This document shows positions 12,993 to 23,274 of a stretch of DNA of 64,000 bases, piece by piece. Position numbers and translations under genes: made by a program. The DNA is taken from NCBI GenBank assembly GCA_018894105.1, contig CM032128.1, positions 11,017,001 to 11,081,000 on the forward strand. The letters run 5' to 3'. Each line of letters opens with the position of its first letter. Position 1 is the stretch's first letter. Origin of the DNA: Jacaranda mimosifolia (taxonomy: Eukaryota > Streptophyta > Magnoliopsida > Lamiales > Bignoniaceae). The notes under the pieces were generated by a model, which was not told the origin of the DNA, searched no databases, and saw only the letters and a program-made list of their open reading frames with translations.

Positions 12993-14162
12993 GTGAAAAT
13001 ACTATATGTTTCAGTCATCTTCAACTCCTCCATGACATTGTGAAAGGATAGTGGAGAATACAAATAATATAATTCGGAGTTTCTGTTACCTTTGTTGTTT
13101 TTTCGTGTAGGTTTGTCACATTCTATCCATTTTTGCAGACAAAAGAGCTACACATATAACTACCTAAACCTAAAATTTAGTACGACAGAGTGATATAAAA
13201 ATATATAGATTTAAAAAGTTTAGTACCAGACTTACGATAAAAAAATACTGATTATAGTTATGTGCAAATGATACTAGGCTTTGTAATTGCGAATCAATAA
13301 TATAAAATTGACAAAACATGAAATGCCATAAGCCTAAAATTATTTCATAATAGAGCTAATATTTATTATACTTAAAATTATTTCATAATTACTAAAATCA
13401 AGTAAATATTGAATTAACAATAAATAATGAACTAAAAAATAAAATATAAATAACATGCCACTTGCATGAAAAATCTTAGATTATGCTTAATAACGAAAAG
13501 GGGGGGAAAATTCAAAATTTAAATTTTATGGGTGCAAATCAAATGCATAACAATAATTATCAAAATCGAAAAATGAAGTACAAATAGCATCTTTTAAGTA
13601 TGAAGTTTGTAGCAAAAATGTCTTTAAAAATATGAATTTTCTTGGTATCAATTGCCTCTAAAGAATATTAAACAAATATATATATATATATATATAATTT
13701 ATATCCTCCAAGTAAAATCTGATAAAGGTTAATAAGAAAAATACCTTTCAATTATACTAGGAACTGGCTAAGTGAAATCAATTATCTGCTCTACACAGTG
13801 GACACAACTACAATTTCAATTAGCAGACAAGAAAGTGTTGGTGCGAATAGTGGAGAATTGATTCCTTCGAGATTTCTGATAAGCGGGGATGGATTTAAGA
13901 GTTTTAATGGTGATGGAAATTGCAGTCTGAGGAGAAGAAAAAAGGAGAAATTGAAAATGGACGCGCGAGAAAAAATTTCAAGTTGGCAGAAATAGAGTTA
14001 GTAGGGTTTCTCTTTATATAATTTAAGGAACATTTTAGTACATTTAGTGCAGTTAAACCTTAAATGGAGATTAGAGGGTGAAAAGAAATAAATGTTGACT
14101 GATTCACAAATTGAAAGCAGGTAAATTAATTAAGGAATTTATTACTTATTGATTATTAGGAA

Positions 14163-14193
<31 letters not shown>

Positions 14194-14250
14194 TTAATGA
14201 GAGCCACCAGTCAATTAAAAAAGTTGGTAACGTACCTACTATTAAAATAC
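12993..14250. other. AT-rich intergenic DNA
   Basis: AT-rich with an (AT)n tract near 13676-13697 and another at 14171-14194. A less AT-rich 200-base patch at 13798-13995 carries a 65-codon open frame without a recognisable domain; I do not call it a gene. Confidence 0.4.
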
Positions 14251-14252
14251 AA

Positions 14253-14345
14253 TCCATCAAGAGGTCAAATGGCTTGATGGTTAGTGTGAAGTTTGATGTT
14301 CGATCAATCATTGTACGTGTATGTATAAAAATATATATATTAAAA
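14253..14345 (+). repeat. tRNA-derived SINE-like fragment
   Basis: The segment contains an A-box-like stretch (tggcttgatggttagtgtg) followed about 15 bases later by a B-box-like gatgttcgatcaatc, the internal polymerase III promoter layout of plant tRNA-derived SINEs. An AT-repeat tail follows. It does not fold into a recognisable tRNA, and the 5' end is not defined. Confidence 0.4.
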
Positions 14346-14350
14346 GACAA

Positions 14351-14957
14351 CCCCAATTAAGTTTGACAACTTATAATTTTCCATTTCGTTGTTATATAAA
14401 ATCTTAACGGACACTGAATTTCAATAAGAAAAAGAAAATGAACAAAATAATTGAAAAAATGTGTGCTTAAATTTTAATTTTATGTAGTGTAAAGTTATAG
14501 GACAAAATTGATTTTGCTGAAATTGAGTTGAAACTTGAAACCATGCGAGCCCAAGCTTCAGCTGGACTTTAGTTGGGCTTGAATTTTAGTTAAATTATGT
14601 CGGGTGGAGGTTATCGTGGGGCCCAAAATATTGGCCCCAAAGACTTGCTTGAGGAATGTACAATGCAGTTTGGAAACCAACGTGCTTTCAGTTTTGTACC
14701 ACAGTAACAGAGTTGCTGTTTTTAAGAACTTTATCCAACGCCACTCTTTTAATTTAAAGACCTTATCTTTTATTTTTTTTTATTTTTTTTTTTTGGAGTG
14801 ATATTTTCATAATTTTGATCTACGGATTTTAGATTGGAACCAAATTATTTATTAATCCCAAGTATTTTAGCGCCTACTCATAATATTACCATGATATTTA
14901 TTAATTATCAACATCAGTTTTCACTTGTAATTTTACAACTCAACAGCCAAAAATCAG
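14351..14957. other. Intergenic spacer
   Basis: AT-rich sequence with poly(T) near 14766-14794. No gene or repeat family was recognised. Confidence 0.4.
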
Positions 14958-15242
14958 TTTGGCTATGTTTGGTTATAAATTGGCAATTCATTTTCTAACT
15001 TCCAAAATATAAATAAATAAATAAATCATACACATTCTACAATTTCATTCTCAAAATACATCTAAAAAGGCTCAAAATACCCTCCCAATTCATTTCCCAA
15101 TTATACCCATTCCCCAATGTCTAGCCTCTCATTTTTGTCTCCCTACCCAATTTATACACACACACACACACAAATAAATAAATAATTTTAAAATATCAAT
15201 TTCACTCTACCAATCCAATAATAACTCAGTTATTGATATGGC

Positions 15243-16088
15243 TGTAGACATATCAATTTTTGGCCAATTGAGAAGTGACACGTGTAAAATAATATGCTAG
15301 TTATTAATTTAAAATTTTCTATTTATATTTTGGAATTTACTAAATTTAATTTTAAAAGATAAATAGTTAATTTTAATTAATACTCTAGTATTTATTTTAT
15401 GTTCAAATAAAATATTGACAAGTGTTAAAGATGAAGTGTCTACATTTTTGGACCAATCAAATCGAAGATATTTGATATTATCTATTGATATATGATATTA
15501 TCTCTTTATATTTAATATTATCTTATCAAATAGATAACTATCAAAGAAGTTCAAGTCAATCTGGAAGTTTCTCATCAAGTATCTATATAAAGGGGATGAC
15601 CAAAGCTCATTTAACACACAACACAAATTCCAGTAAGTGAGAGGAGCTTTGGAGGAGTCCAGCAATTCTCTCAATCAAATTCAAAGAAATCCATGACGTG
15701 CAAGGTGTTTTTCAGGGAGCTCATATATTTTGGCGTTTGATTCGAGATTAGGTGCGAAGCCCTCAAATTGGCGTTATTTTTCTTCAAATCAAATTTAAGG
15801 AAATCCACGGCTTTCAAAGCGTTCTTTGTGGAGCTCATATATTTTGACATTTGATTTGAGATTAAAGTGCGAAACCTTCAAATTGACGTTATTTCTTCAA
15901 ATCAAATTTAAGATCCACGGCGTTCAAAGGCCTTCTTTGCGAAACTCAAGATCATATTTGGAAAGAAAGAGTTGGAGGATTATATTAGAGATTGAATCCA
16001 CAGTTGATATATTTTTATTTTATTTTATTTGTATGAATTTTCTTGTCATGTAATTTTATTTTTACAAACAAAGAAATTTGTGCTTAAA
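15243..16088 (+). repeat. 5' LTR of the gag-only element
   Basis: Starts TGTAGACATATCAATTTTTG and runs colinear with the 3' LTR. Its end is degenerate (tgcttaaa where the other copy has gtctaca). It contains a TATA-like 'ctatataaagg' near 15582-15592. Downstream, 'cgttcaaag..gttcttt' segments with 'ggagctcatatattttg' occur twice, a duplication of about 115 bases inside the LTR. Confidence 0.85.
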
Positions 16089-16115
16089 AATTTTGGCACG
16101 CTTGGTGGGACGATC
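16089..16115 (+). promoter_or_regulatory. Conserved post-LTR sequence (candidate primer site)
   Basis: The sequence ttttggcacgcttggtggga follows the 5' LTR. The inverted copy of the family has ttttggcacacctagtggga in the same position, so it is conserved. Its place suggests the tRNA primer binding site; I cannot name the tRNA. Confidence 0.5.
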
Positions 16116-16157
16116 TTTATCTCTCATCTCTTTCCTTCATCAACATTGAAGTATCAA

Positions 16158-17333
16158 ATGGCCGCCAACAAGACTGCTGCATTGAAAATTACTACCTCAA
16201 ATTCCTCAAGTGCTGGAGCAAAAAGTATTGGTGTCATCACAAGAAGTATGTCCAATAAGTTTCAGTCATCTTCGGAGGGGGTTCTTTCACTTGATGTGGA
16301 AAAGGTGTTGCTGTATTTTATTGATATAAATAAAGATGGTAGAGACTCAAATGGAGAATCCTCATCATCCATTCCCCACTCAACATCAAATTCCTTGAGC
16401 ATGACGAGGGCGATGGTGACAAGTGCTACAACCTTAGATGAACAAATTGCAAATTTGACAAAGGCTGTTAAAGGACTCATGAAGCATGTCCAAGAGCGAG
16501 ACTTTCAAATCTCCAAATTGATGAGCAAAGTGAATAATCTTGATGCAAGCTTCATGGTGAAAAAACAAATTAAGGCTTAGGATGAAGGCAAAACATCCAC
16601 AAAGAAATAGCCAGCCAAAAATGAAAAGACTGCAACAAAAAAGCTAGAAGTTTTCACTGGATTAATTCTCATCGACCCATTGAAGGAGTTTATCATAGAG
16701 ACTATCAAAGATAAGCTTGATGGAAGTTCTAAGTCATCTATGATTTACTCTAAGCTATACACTCAAAAGATTTATAACTTGAAGATGCCGATCAATTACC
16801 AGCCCCCAAAGTTTCAACAATTTGATGGTAAAGGCAACCCAAAGCAGCACATAACTCATTTCATTGAGAGTTGTAATAATACTGGGACATGTGGAGATCA
16901 TTTGATCAAGCAATTTGGTCGATCATTGAAGGGCAATGCATTTGATTGGTATGTTGACTTGGAGACAGACTCTATCGATAGTTAGGGGTAACTGGAACAA
17001 AAGTTCCTAAATCGTTTCTACAACACTTGAAGGATAATCAACATAATTAAAGTCATCAACTCTCGCTAGTGGAAAGAAGAACATGTCATTAACTACATCA
17101 ATTGCTGGAGAAATTTGAGTCTTAATTGTGAAGATTAATTGTCGGAGGCTTCAGCAATGGAGATGTGTATCCAAAGAATGCATTGGAGTCTTTGCTACAT
17201 ACTTCAAGGAATTAAACCAAAAACTTTTGCAGATTTGGCAACTCGTGCATATAATATTGAAATGAGCATGATTTTTTATGAACAAGAAGACTCAAGTGAT
17301 GCGAATGATGATGAAGATGTTGGGGGCAATTAA
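16158..17333 (+). pseudogene. gag of the non-autonomous retrotransposon, broken
   Basis: The likely start is the ATG at 16158 (MAANKTAALKI), because the inverted family copy begins with the same residues. The first part (to the TAG at 16578-16580) is Ser/Thr-rich, with a predicted coiled region (LDEQIANLTKAVKGLMKHV) near its end. After the stop the frame continues in pieces: 16680-16985 has YQPPKFQQFDGKGNPKQH and HFIESC, typical of a plant Ty3/gypsy capsid domain, and 17139-17333 has GIKPKTFADLATRAY. Several stops and a frame change make a full Gag impossible. No zinc knuckle was found. Confidence 0.75.
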
Positions 17334-18290
17334 TTTTCATCTTCAAATTCCAAATGCTTCTTGATAAAAGTCTAAACTGTTAATAATTGCTCCATAATAC
17401 GAGCATAAACTATCTAAATATTCAAAGTATCCCTATGTGTTCTTTGATATAAGCTTAAACTTTCAATAAGGCTCTTAGATACAAGCATAAACCATCTAAA
17501 TGTTCAAAGTCTCCCCATGTGCTCCTCGATATGAGCCTAAACTGTCAATAATGTTCCCAGATAAGAGCATAAACTATCTAAAATTTTCAAATCTCTAATT
17601 CTCCAAGCCCAAGACTCAAATTTTTAAGCCTCCAAATCAAAGACTCAAGTGTCCAAGTCTTCAAATTCAAGATCATATCTCAAGTATTCAAGTCAGGGCT
17701 CAAGTTTTGAAGTCTTCAAATTCAAAACTCAACTTTGCAAATCTCTGAATCCATAACTCAAGTCTTCAAGTTTTCAAATTCAAGACTCAAGTCTCTAGAT
17801 GTCCAAATTCAATAGTCAAGTCTTCAAGTTTCCAAATCAAAGACTCAAATTTCCAAGTTTTCAAGTCCAAAGCTCAAGTCTTCAAATTTCAAATGCTTCT
17901 AGATACGAGCATAAACTATCTGAAATTTTTAAATTAAAGTTTTCCCATATGCTCCTTGATATGAGCTTAAACTTTCAATAAGGCTCCTAGATACGAGCGT
18001 AAACAATCTATATATTCAAAGTCTCCCCATGTGCTCTGTAATATGAGCTTGAATTTTCAATAAGGCTCCTAGGTACAAGCATAAATTATCTAGATATTCA
18101 AATTCTCTCCATGTACTCCTTGATAAGAGTGTAAATTGTCTATTAAGTCAAACTCAAGTAAACTCCTTGACATGAGTATAAATTGTCCATCAAATTCAAG
18201 TGAACTCTTGACACGAGTATAAAATGCCTATTCAAGTTATATATGCTCTTTGACACATGAGCCTAAATTTTATGTTATTCTTGGCCCATA
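17334..18290 (+). repeat. Non-coding spacer of short diverged repeats
   Basis: Between gag and the polypurine tract lie many imperfect copies of motifs such as 'gctcctagatacgagcataaactatctaa' and 'caagtcttcaaatttcaaga' (each shown here in a typical form). Spacing is irregular, with an obvious 75-90 base rhythm around 17380-17600 and 17890-18130. No coding frame runs through. It occupies the place where pol would be. Confidence 0.65.
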
Positions 18291-18496
18291 TGAGAATAAA
18301 TTGTGTACGGCACCCTCCCTAAAAGAATATTTTACTTTGAATTATGTTATGACTTTACCCTTTGATTGGGTACCATAGCTCGAGGAATGCATGGAGGATG
18401 TTCTTGTCGCAAACATATTGAGAGAAAAGGAAAACTTCTCAAACACTCGAAGCCTTGCCTCTTTTGTGGACGATTGGCATATCTTTCACCAAGTCT

Positions 18497-18511
18497 TGAA
18501 GTGGGGGCATT
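18497..18511 (+). promoter_or_regulatory. Polypurine tract of the gag-only element
   Basis: The purine-rich gaagtgggggcat stretch directly precedes the 3' LTR start at 18512 and fits a plus-strand primer tract. Confidence 0.65.
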
Positions 18512-19357
18512 TGTAGACATATCAATTTTTGGCCAATTGGGAAGTGACACGTGTAAAATAATATGCTAGCTATTAATTTAAAATTTTCTATTTATATTTT
18601 GGAATTTACTAAATTTAATTTTAAAAGATAAATAGTTAATTTTAATTAATACTCTAGTACTTATTTTATATTCAAATCAAATATTGACAAGTGTTAAAGA
18701 TGAAGTGTCTACATTTTTGGACCAATCAAATTGAAGATATTTGATATTATCTATTGATATATGATATTATCTCTTGATATTTGATATTATCTTATCAAAT
18801 AGATAACTATCAAAGACGTTTAAGTCAATCTGGAAGTCTCCTATCAAGCATCTGTATAAAAGGGGGTGGCCAAAGCTCATTCAGCACACAACACAAATTC
18901 CAGCAAGTGAGAGGAGCTTTGGAAGAGTCTAGCAATTCTCTCAATCAAATTCAAGGAGATCTACGACGTTCGAGGTATTTTCAGGGAGCTCATATATTTT
19001 GGCGTTTGATTCGAGATTAGGTGCGAAGCCCTCAGATTGGCGTTATTTTTCTTCAAATCAAATTTAAGAAAATCCACAGCGTTCAAAGCGTTCTTTTTGG
19101 AGCTCATATATTTTGGCATTTGATTCGAGATTAAGGTGCAAAGCCCTTGAATTGACATTATTTCTTCAAATCAAATTTAAGATCCATGGCATTCAAAGAC
19201 CTTCTTTGCCGAGCTCAAGATCATAGTTGGAAGGAAAGAATCGAAGGATTAGATCATAGATTGAATCCACAATTGATATATCTTAATTTTATTTTATTTG
19301 TACGAATTTTCTTATCTTGTAATTTTATTTTTGCAGACAAAGAAATTTGCGTCTACA
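18512..19357 (+). repeat. 3' LTR of the gag-only element
   Basis: Begins TGTAGACATATCAATTTTTG and ends GCGTCTACA at 19357, an inverted match to its own start. It is the same length (846 bases) as the 5' LTR. The two differ by many scattered substitutions and small indels, so the insertion is not recent. A TATA-like 'ctgtataaaagg' lies near 18850. Confidence 0.85.
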
Positions 19358-19536
19358 ATGGTATCTTGTTCCTTCCCAAAATATAACTAAACAAACAATT
19401 TTCTTCCAAAACATTCTCCACTTACCACTCAAAATACAAATAAACAACAATCATATTGCCTAATCCCACTTTCCAAAAATCATTTTGTCAAAATATTTTG
19501 GCAAACTGCTCCAATTTACAACCAAACATAGCCTTT

Positions 19537-20176
19537 GAGTTTGTAAAAAGAAAATTAGGTAAAATTATTGAAAATTCCCTAGAATAAATTTTTACATCTA
19601 AAAAATCTATAAAGTAATTTTTCAATCTACAAAATTTATTCCACAAGCTTTTGTTCCTGAAAAGCTCAATCATCAACCCATACCCTATTTTGGATGCAAT
19701 TACCATCGAATATCTCATATGAAGATTTTTTTTATTTATTAATTTTTAATTTTTTAACTGTATTCACTTATTTGTAGTAAAAGATTTTATAAAAAAAATA
19801 TTTATGAATTTTAAAAAACTTTAATCTTTTTGTTTGCTCATTTAATTTTAAAAATTAAAACCGTCTTCACTATAATTAATTTATTTTTAAAAATTTAAGA
19901 AACATATTTTTCCAAAATTTCATTTATTCAACTTAAAATTCATCATTGATGAAAATTATTTTACACAATCTAAAAGAAAATTTTTGCTACAAAAGTTAAT
20001 TCATTAAGTTTCTTCATTTAATAAGTTAAGAATACTTCAAAAACATTTAGTAGGTTAAGAGTAATTTAGTGAAAAAAAATTAATTGTTTGGGCTTTTTGA
20101 AGTGAAAATTTAATGAAATGAATTCTTTTAATAGCAAAATATTTTAATAAATACTTCAGATATAATAATATACTCT
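19537..20176. other. AT-rich intergenic DNA
   Basis: Strongly AT-rich with poly(A/T) runs. No gene or repeat family was recognised. Confidence 0.4.
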
Positions 20177-20589
20177 AAGGGCATGTTTGGATAAATGGAT
20201 TGTGCTTGATAGATTATATTATCAAACTCCATCAAATGTTTGGCTTTGGAGAAATAAGCATTTGATGGATAAAGGGCCCACTCTATAATCCACAAATCAA
20301 TTGATAAATAATCCCCACAATTTGGCCTGGATTATGTAATCCTTTTATCATGATGGGAAAAAATAGCTAGTTATTTGACAATTAAGCCCTCAAAACTCAT
20401 AGAATTTGACAATATTGCATGACCCAATTATTTAATCCTTATATCCAGATAAGGGATTGATGAATTAAATACATATCCAAAATGTATAATCCTAGTCACC
20501 AAACATACTATTATATTATTTTCAACATTGTAATCTCACCATATCATTATAATTTTATCAATTCTATCTATATATCCAAACGTGCCCTT
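20177..20589. mobile_element. MITE with GGGCATGTTTGGAT-type TIRs
   Basis: Left end AAGGGCATGTTTGGATAAAT and reversed right end AAGGGCACGTTTGGATATAT are imperfect inverted repeats about 410 bases apart. The form resembles Tourist/hAT-derived MITEs. The target duplication is not clear (taa on the left side versus ttg on the right). No coding sequence. Confidence 0.6.
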
Positions 20590-21085
20590 GTTTTTAGTCT
20601 AACCATTCTTTCTAATTGTTTAGGACATATGTTATGCTCATCTAAAAGCCGATGATTTTTTATATTCCAATTTAATGTGGTTTTTATCTATTGATTTTTA
20701 CTAGTGGTTGATGCACTTGATGTGTGTGCAACTATTAATAAATAAAAATAATAAAATAATATAAATGAGATATAACATAGTTACAAAAAATTGAAAAGAA
20801 AAGAAAATTGCAGAAAAATAAAAATATTTATAAACATTCATCAATTATCCTGGAACTAAGAGGTAGTAGTGGGGTAGGAATGATGTGGTAGTTATTTTAT
20901 ATTTATGGGGATAAAAAATAAAAATAAAAGTATTTTAACATACAAAAAAAGAATAAATACTTTTTTAATAGTATAGATTTTCAATTTATATCTTTTATTT
21001 TATTTTGTTTTGATAACTCTCTCTCTCTCTCTCTCTCTCTTAGTTTTTCCTTTTTGTTTTCTTCTTTTATTGTTATGTATGTTTA
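20590..21085. other. AT-rich spacer with (CT)n microsatellite
   Basis: A pure (CT)n/(TC)n tract of about 23 bases lies near 21017-21040. The remainder is AT-rich without recognised features. Confidence 0.5.
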
Positions 21086-21093
21086 GATTAAGG

Positions 21094-21502
21094 TAGGGAT
21101 GGAAATAGGCTAAATTAGGATAAGTTTTGGTTTAAGTAAATCGGACCTGTAATGCAAATGATAAGCCTGAACCTACCCTATTATCTATTATAAGCTTTTT
21201 TTAAGGTTAGACCTATCCTTTTTAATAAATTTTAAAGCCTTGACCTGGTCTAAAAGCCTATTTTTTTTACTAAGATTTCAAATAAGTCTAAACATCAAGT
21301 AAATCTAAATTTTTACTATGCTTAAATTTGTAATACACCTTGATAGACAACAATTGAAATGATAAAGAATAAATGCATAATTATGAAAGTTTAAATTTAA
21401 ATATAAAATATTATCATTTCAATAAAAAATAATACCAAATAACATAAAGGATTCCATAAAGACTAATTAAAGAAATCAAATATAATAAGCTATTTAATAT
21501 TA

Positions 21503-21542
<40 letters not shown>

Positions 21543-21734
21543 TGAAGAAAATAAATTGATTGACTTGTTAGACTTTGCAAGTTTTTATAAGAATCTATGT
21601 CTAAACTATTTAATTAAAATGCTATTTTTTAAATTTTGATATGATTTTTTTATTAAATAAGTTAGACCTAACTAGGTCATAAATAAACTAGGTTAAAGGC
21701 CAATGTGGACTAACCTGAGCTATTTCCATTCTTA
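21094..21734. mobile_element. Non-autonomous hAT-like element, family A
   Basis: Ends TAGGGATGGAAATAGGCTAA (left) and, reversed, TAAGAATGGAAATAGCTCAG (right). Flanking 8-mers GATTAAGG and GATTAAAT match at 6/8. The interior repeats 'aagccta' and 'ttagaccta' motifs on both sides and includes a (TTA)n tract at 21503-21541. The same type of ends is found at 39273-39939. Confidence 0.65.
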
Positions 21735-21742
21735 GATTAAAT

Positions 21743-22401
21743 CATGCTTTTGCCAGCCCATGTGAGATATCCGGTGAAGATGTGACCCCTCCAACCAATC
21801 AACCATTCTACACACACACACTTCGCCCACAACTTTGCCAGTCTAGCGCTCTCTCAATTTTGCTCAAATCCCCATTAATGCCTTTTTACATATTTGAAAA
21901 AGAAATGATCTTAGACTCTTTCCTATACTAGATCAAAAAAAAAAAAATTCCTTGCTCATTTCTTCTTGCTTTTGGGCAACTGCTTTCTCAAGTTTATGAT
22001 TATCAAGAATTGTTAAAAAGGTAAAAAAATTTCTTTTTCTTATCTTATCCACAGATAGAAAGAATCTCTCCGCCATAGCGTGTATCTCAGGCAATTTACC
22101 TTAAATAAGCTCTTTAAAGAATGCTTTACAGTTTACCGTATGGAATCGTATTTACTCTCTGGATTACGTAAATTTTGGAAAAAAGGGCATCGCTATTTTG
22201 AACAATTACAGCAGGATTTCAACAAAAGAGGCTGAGCCCTCTTATGGGCTTTGCAGGAATATATTTCTTGGTTATTTTCCAGGTAAAAACCTCCAAAAAT
22301 TTCCAATCTGGGCTTTAACTTTTTCTGTTTCTAGTGCAGCAATTTTCGTGTGAATACGCAAATGTGAGAATCTTAGCCAGTGTTCTGAAAAACAAATACA
22401 A
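21743..22401 (+). other. Upstream region and leader of the single-span membrane protein gene
   Basis: This stretch precedes the start codon at 22402 and should hold promoter and 5' UTR. A CT-rich segment and a possible intron-like 'ttttccaggtaaaaacc' junction occur near 22275-22295, but no splice model can be proven from sequence alone. No clear TATA box was fixed. Confidence 0.35.
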
Positions 22402-23274
22402 ATGGGATCTTTTAGTGGTTTAGGCATTGGTTTGAGTTTTGTCTTTGGTTGCATCTTGATGGGGCTTGTGGCGGAACTTTACTATTTGCTGTGGTGGAAG
22501 AAGAGAATCGCTTACACTAGCAATACAGAAATTGAAGATTTCTCCTTTTCCTTCTGTTGGAAAAGACCTAATTCATTTAACAGTTCCAATAGCAGTCAAG
22601 AACTCACCAACTCAGTGAGAAACCCACAACCAGTAGAACAAGAGGATTTGGAGATAGGCTCAAACAAAGATTTAGGGTTGAAAGGATATGGTGAGGAGGG
22701 AGTGGAAACAGAGTTGATGAGAGTGCACAATCTTTGTGGGCCTCCAAGATTTCTTTTTACAATCAAAGAGGAAAGCAAGGAGGATTTGGAGTCTGAAGAT
22801 GGAAAATCGAGAAGCAGCAGAAAGGGGTCAAGAACAAAGAGTTTGAGTGAGCTTGTTTTTGCTGTGGATGGAACCCCTTTTCTCACCCCTTTGTCTTCAC
22901 CAACAGTTAAGGCACCACACTCATTGGATTCTTACCATAGTCATGGATTCAATCCTCTGTTTGAGTCATTGACAGAGGCAGAAGTCAACAGATTGAGATC
23001 TTCCCCTCCACCAAAGTTCAAGTTCTTGAAGGATGCTGAGGACAAGTTAATCAGAAGGTTGTTATTGGAAGAAGCTGAGAGAAAAAGGGGCCTAAAGAAT
23101 GAAGGGTCAGTTCAAGATTCTTCCATCAAAGATTTTCAGTATTCAAGAAAGGTCCCTCAAGAAGAAAAAGATGATTCTTTTGTTAAATTCACTAACCAAG
23201 CAGCACAGGTACTTCCATTGGCTTCTTCTCCTACATTCGAACCAGCTCTTGACGAGAAATACCCCGTGCACTAA
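22402..23274 (+). CDS. Plant-specific single-span membrane protein, function unknown
   Basis: An uninterrupted 290-codon frame, the only intact host-type gene recognised in the window. Residues 8-32 form one hydrophobic span (LSFVFGCILMGLVAELYYLL), followed by WWKK, so it is probably an N-terminally anchored membrane protein with a cytosolic tail. The tail contains conserved-looking blocks: ETELMRVHNLCGPPRFLFTI (103-122) followed by KEESKEDLES, then GTPFLTPLSSP (157-167), NPLFESLTEAEVNRLRSS (184-201) and PPPKFKFLKDAEDKL (203-217). I recall this block order from uncharacterised plant proteins, but no biochemical role is known to me. The Met at 22402 is chosen because the membrane span begins a few residues later. 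A TAA stop follows YPVH. No intron interrupts the frame. Confidence 0.8.
   Translation: MGSFSGLGIGLSFVFGCILMGLVAELYYLLWWKKRIAYTSNTEIEDFSFSFCWKRPNSFNSSNSSQELTNSVRNPQPVEQEDLEIGSNKDLGLKGYGEEGVETELMRVHNLCGPPRFLFTIKEESKEDLESEDGKSRSSRKGSRTKSLSELVFAVDGTPFLTPLSSPTVKAPHSLDSYHSHGFNPLFESLTEAEVNRLRSSPPPKFKFLKDAEDKLIRRLLLEEAERKRGLKNEGSVQDSSIKDFQYSRKVPQEEKDDSFVKFTNQAAQVLPLASSPTFEPALDEKYPVH

Larger units (their letters stand above)
15243..19357 (+). mobile_element. 4.1-kb gag-only LTR retrotransposon
   Basis: Complete element with two 846-bp LTRs (15243-16088 and 18512-19357), a gag remnant, a repetitive non-coding spacer and a polypurine tract. Flanks are ATGGC (15238-15242) and ATGGT (19358-19362), a 4/5 match to a 5-bp target duplication. 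There is no protease, reverse transcriptase or integrase in the 2.4-kb interior, so it must have moved using enzymes from another element. An inverted partial copy lies at 43968-45048. The gag type suggests Ty3/gypsy; the non-autonomous status is an inference from the missing pol. Confidence 0.85.
14961..19533. mobile_element. Tourist-like MITE split by a retrotransposon
   Basis: Terminal inverted repeats are GGCTATGTTTGGTTATAAAT at 14961 and, reversed, GGCTATGTTTGGTTGTAAAT ending at 19533, with TTT on both sides as a possible 3-bp duplication. The MITE itself is only about 453 bases (14961-15242 plus 19363-19533). The rest is a complete LTR retrotransposon that landed inside it. The (aaat)n and (ca)n tracts near 15010-15185 belong to the MITE. 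Confidence 0.8.
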
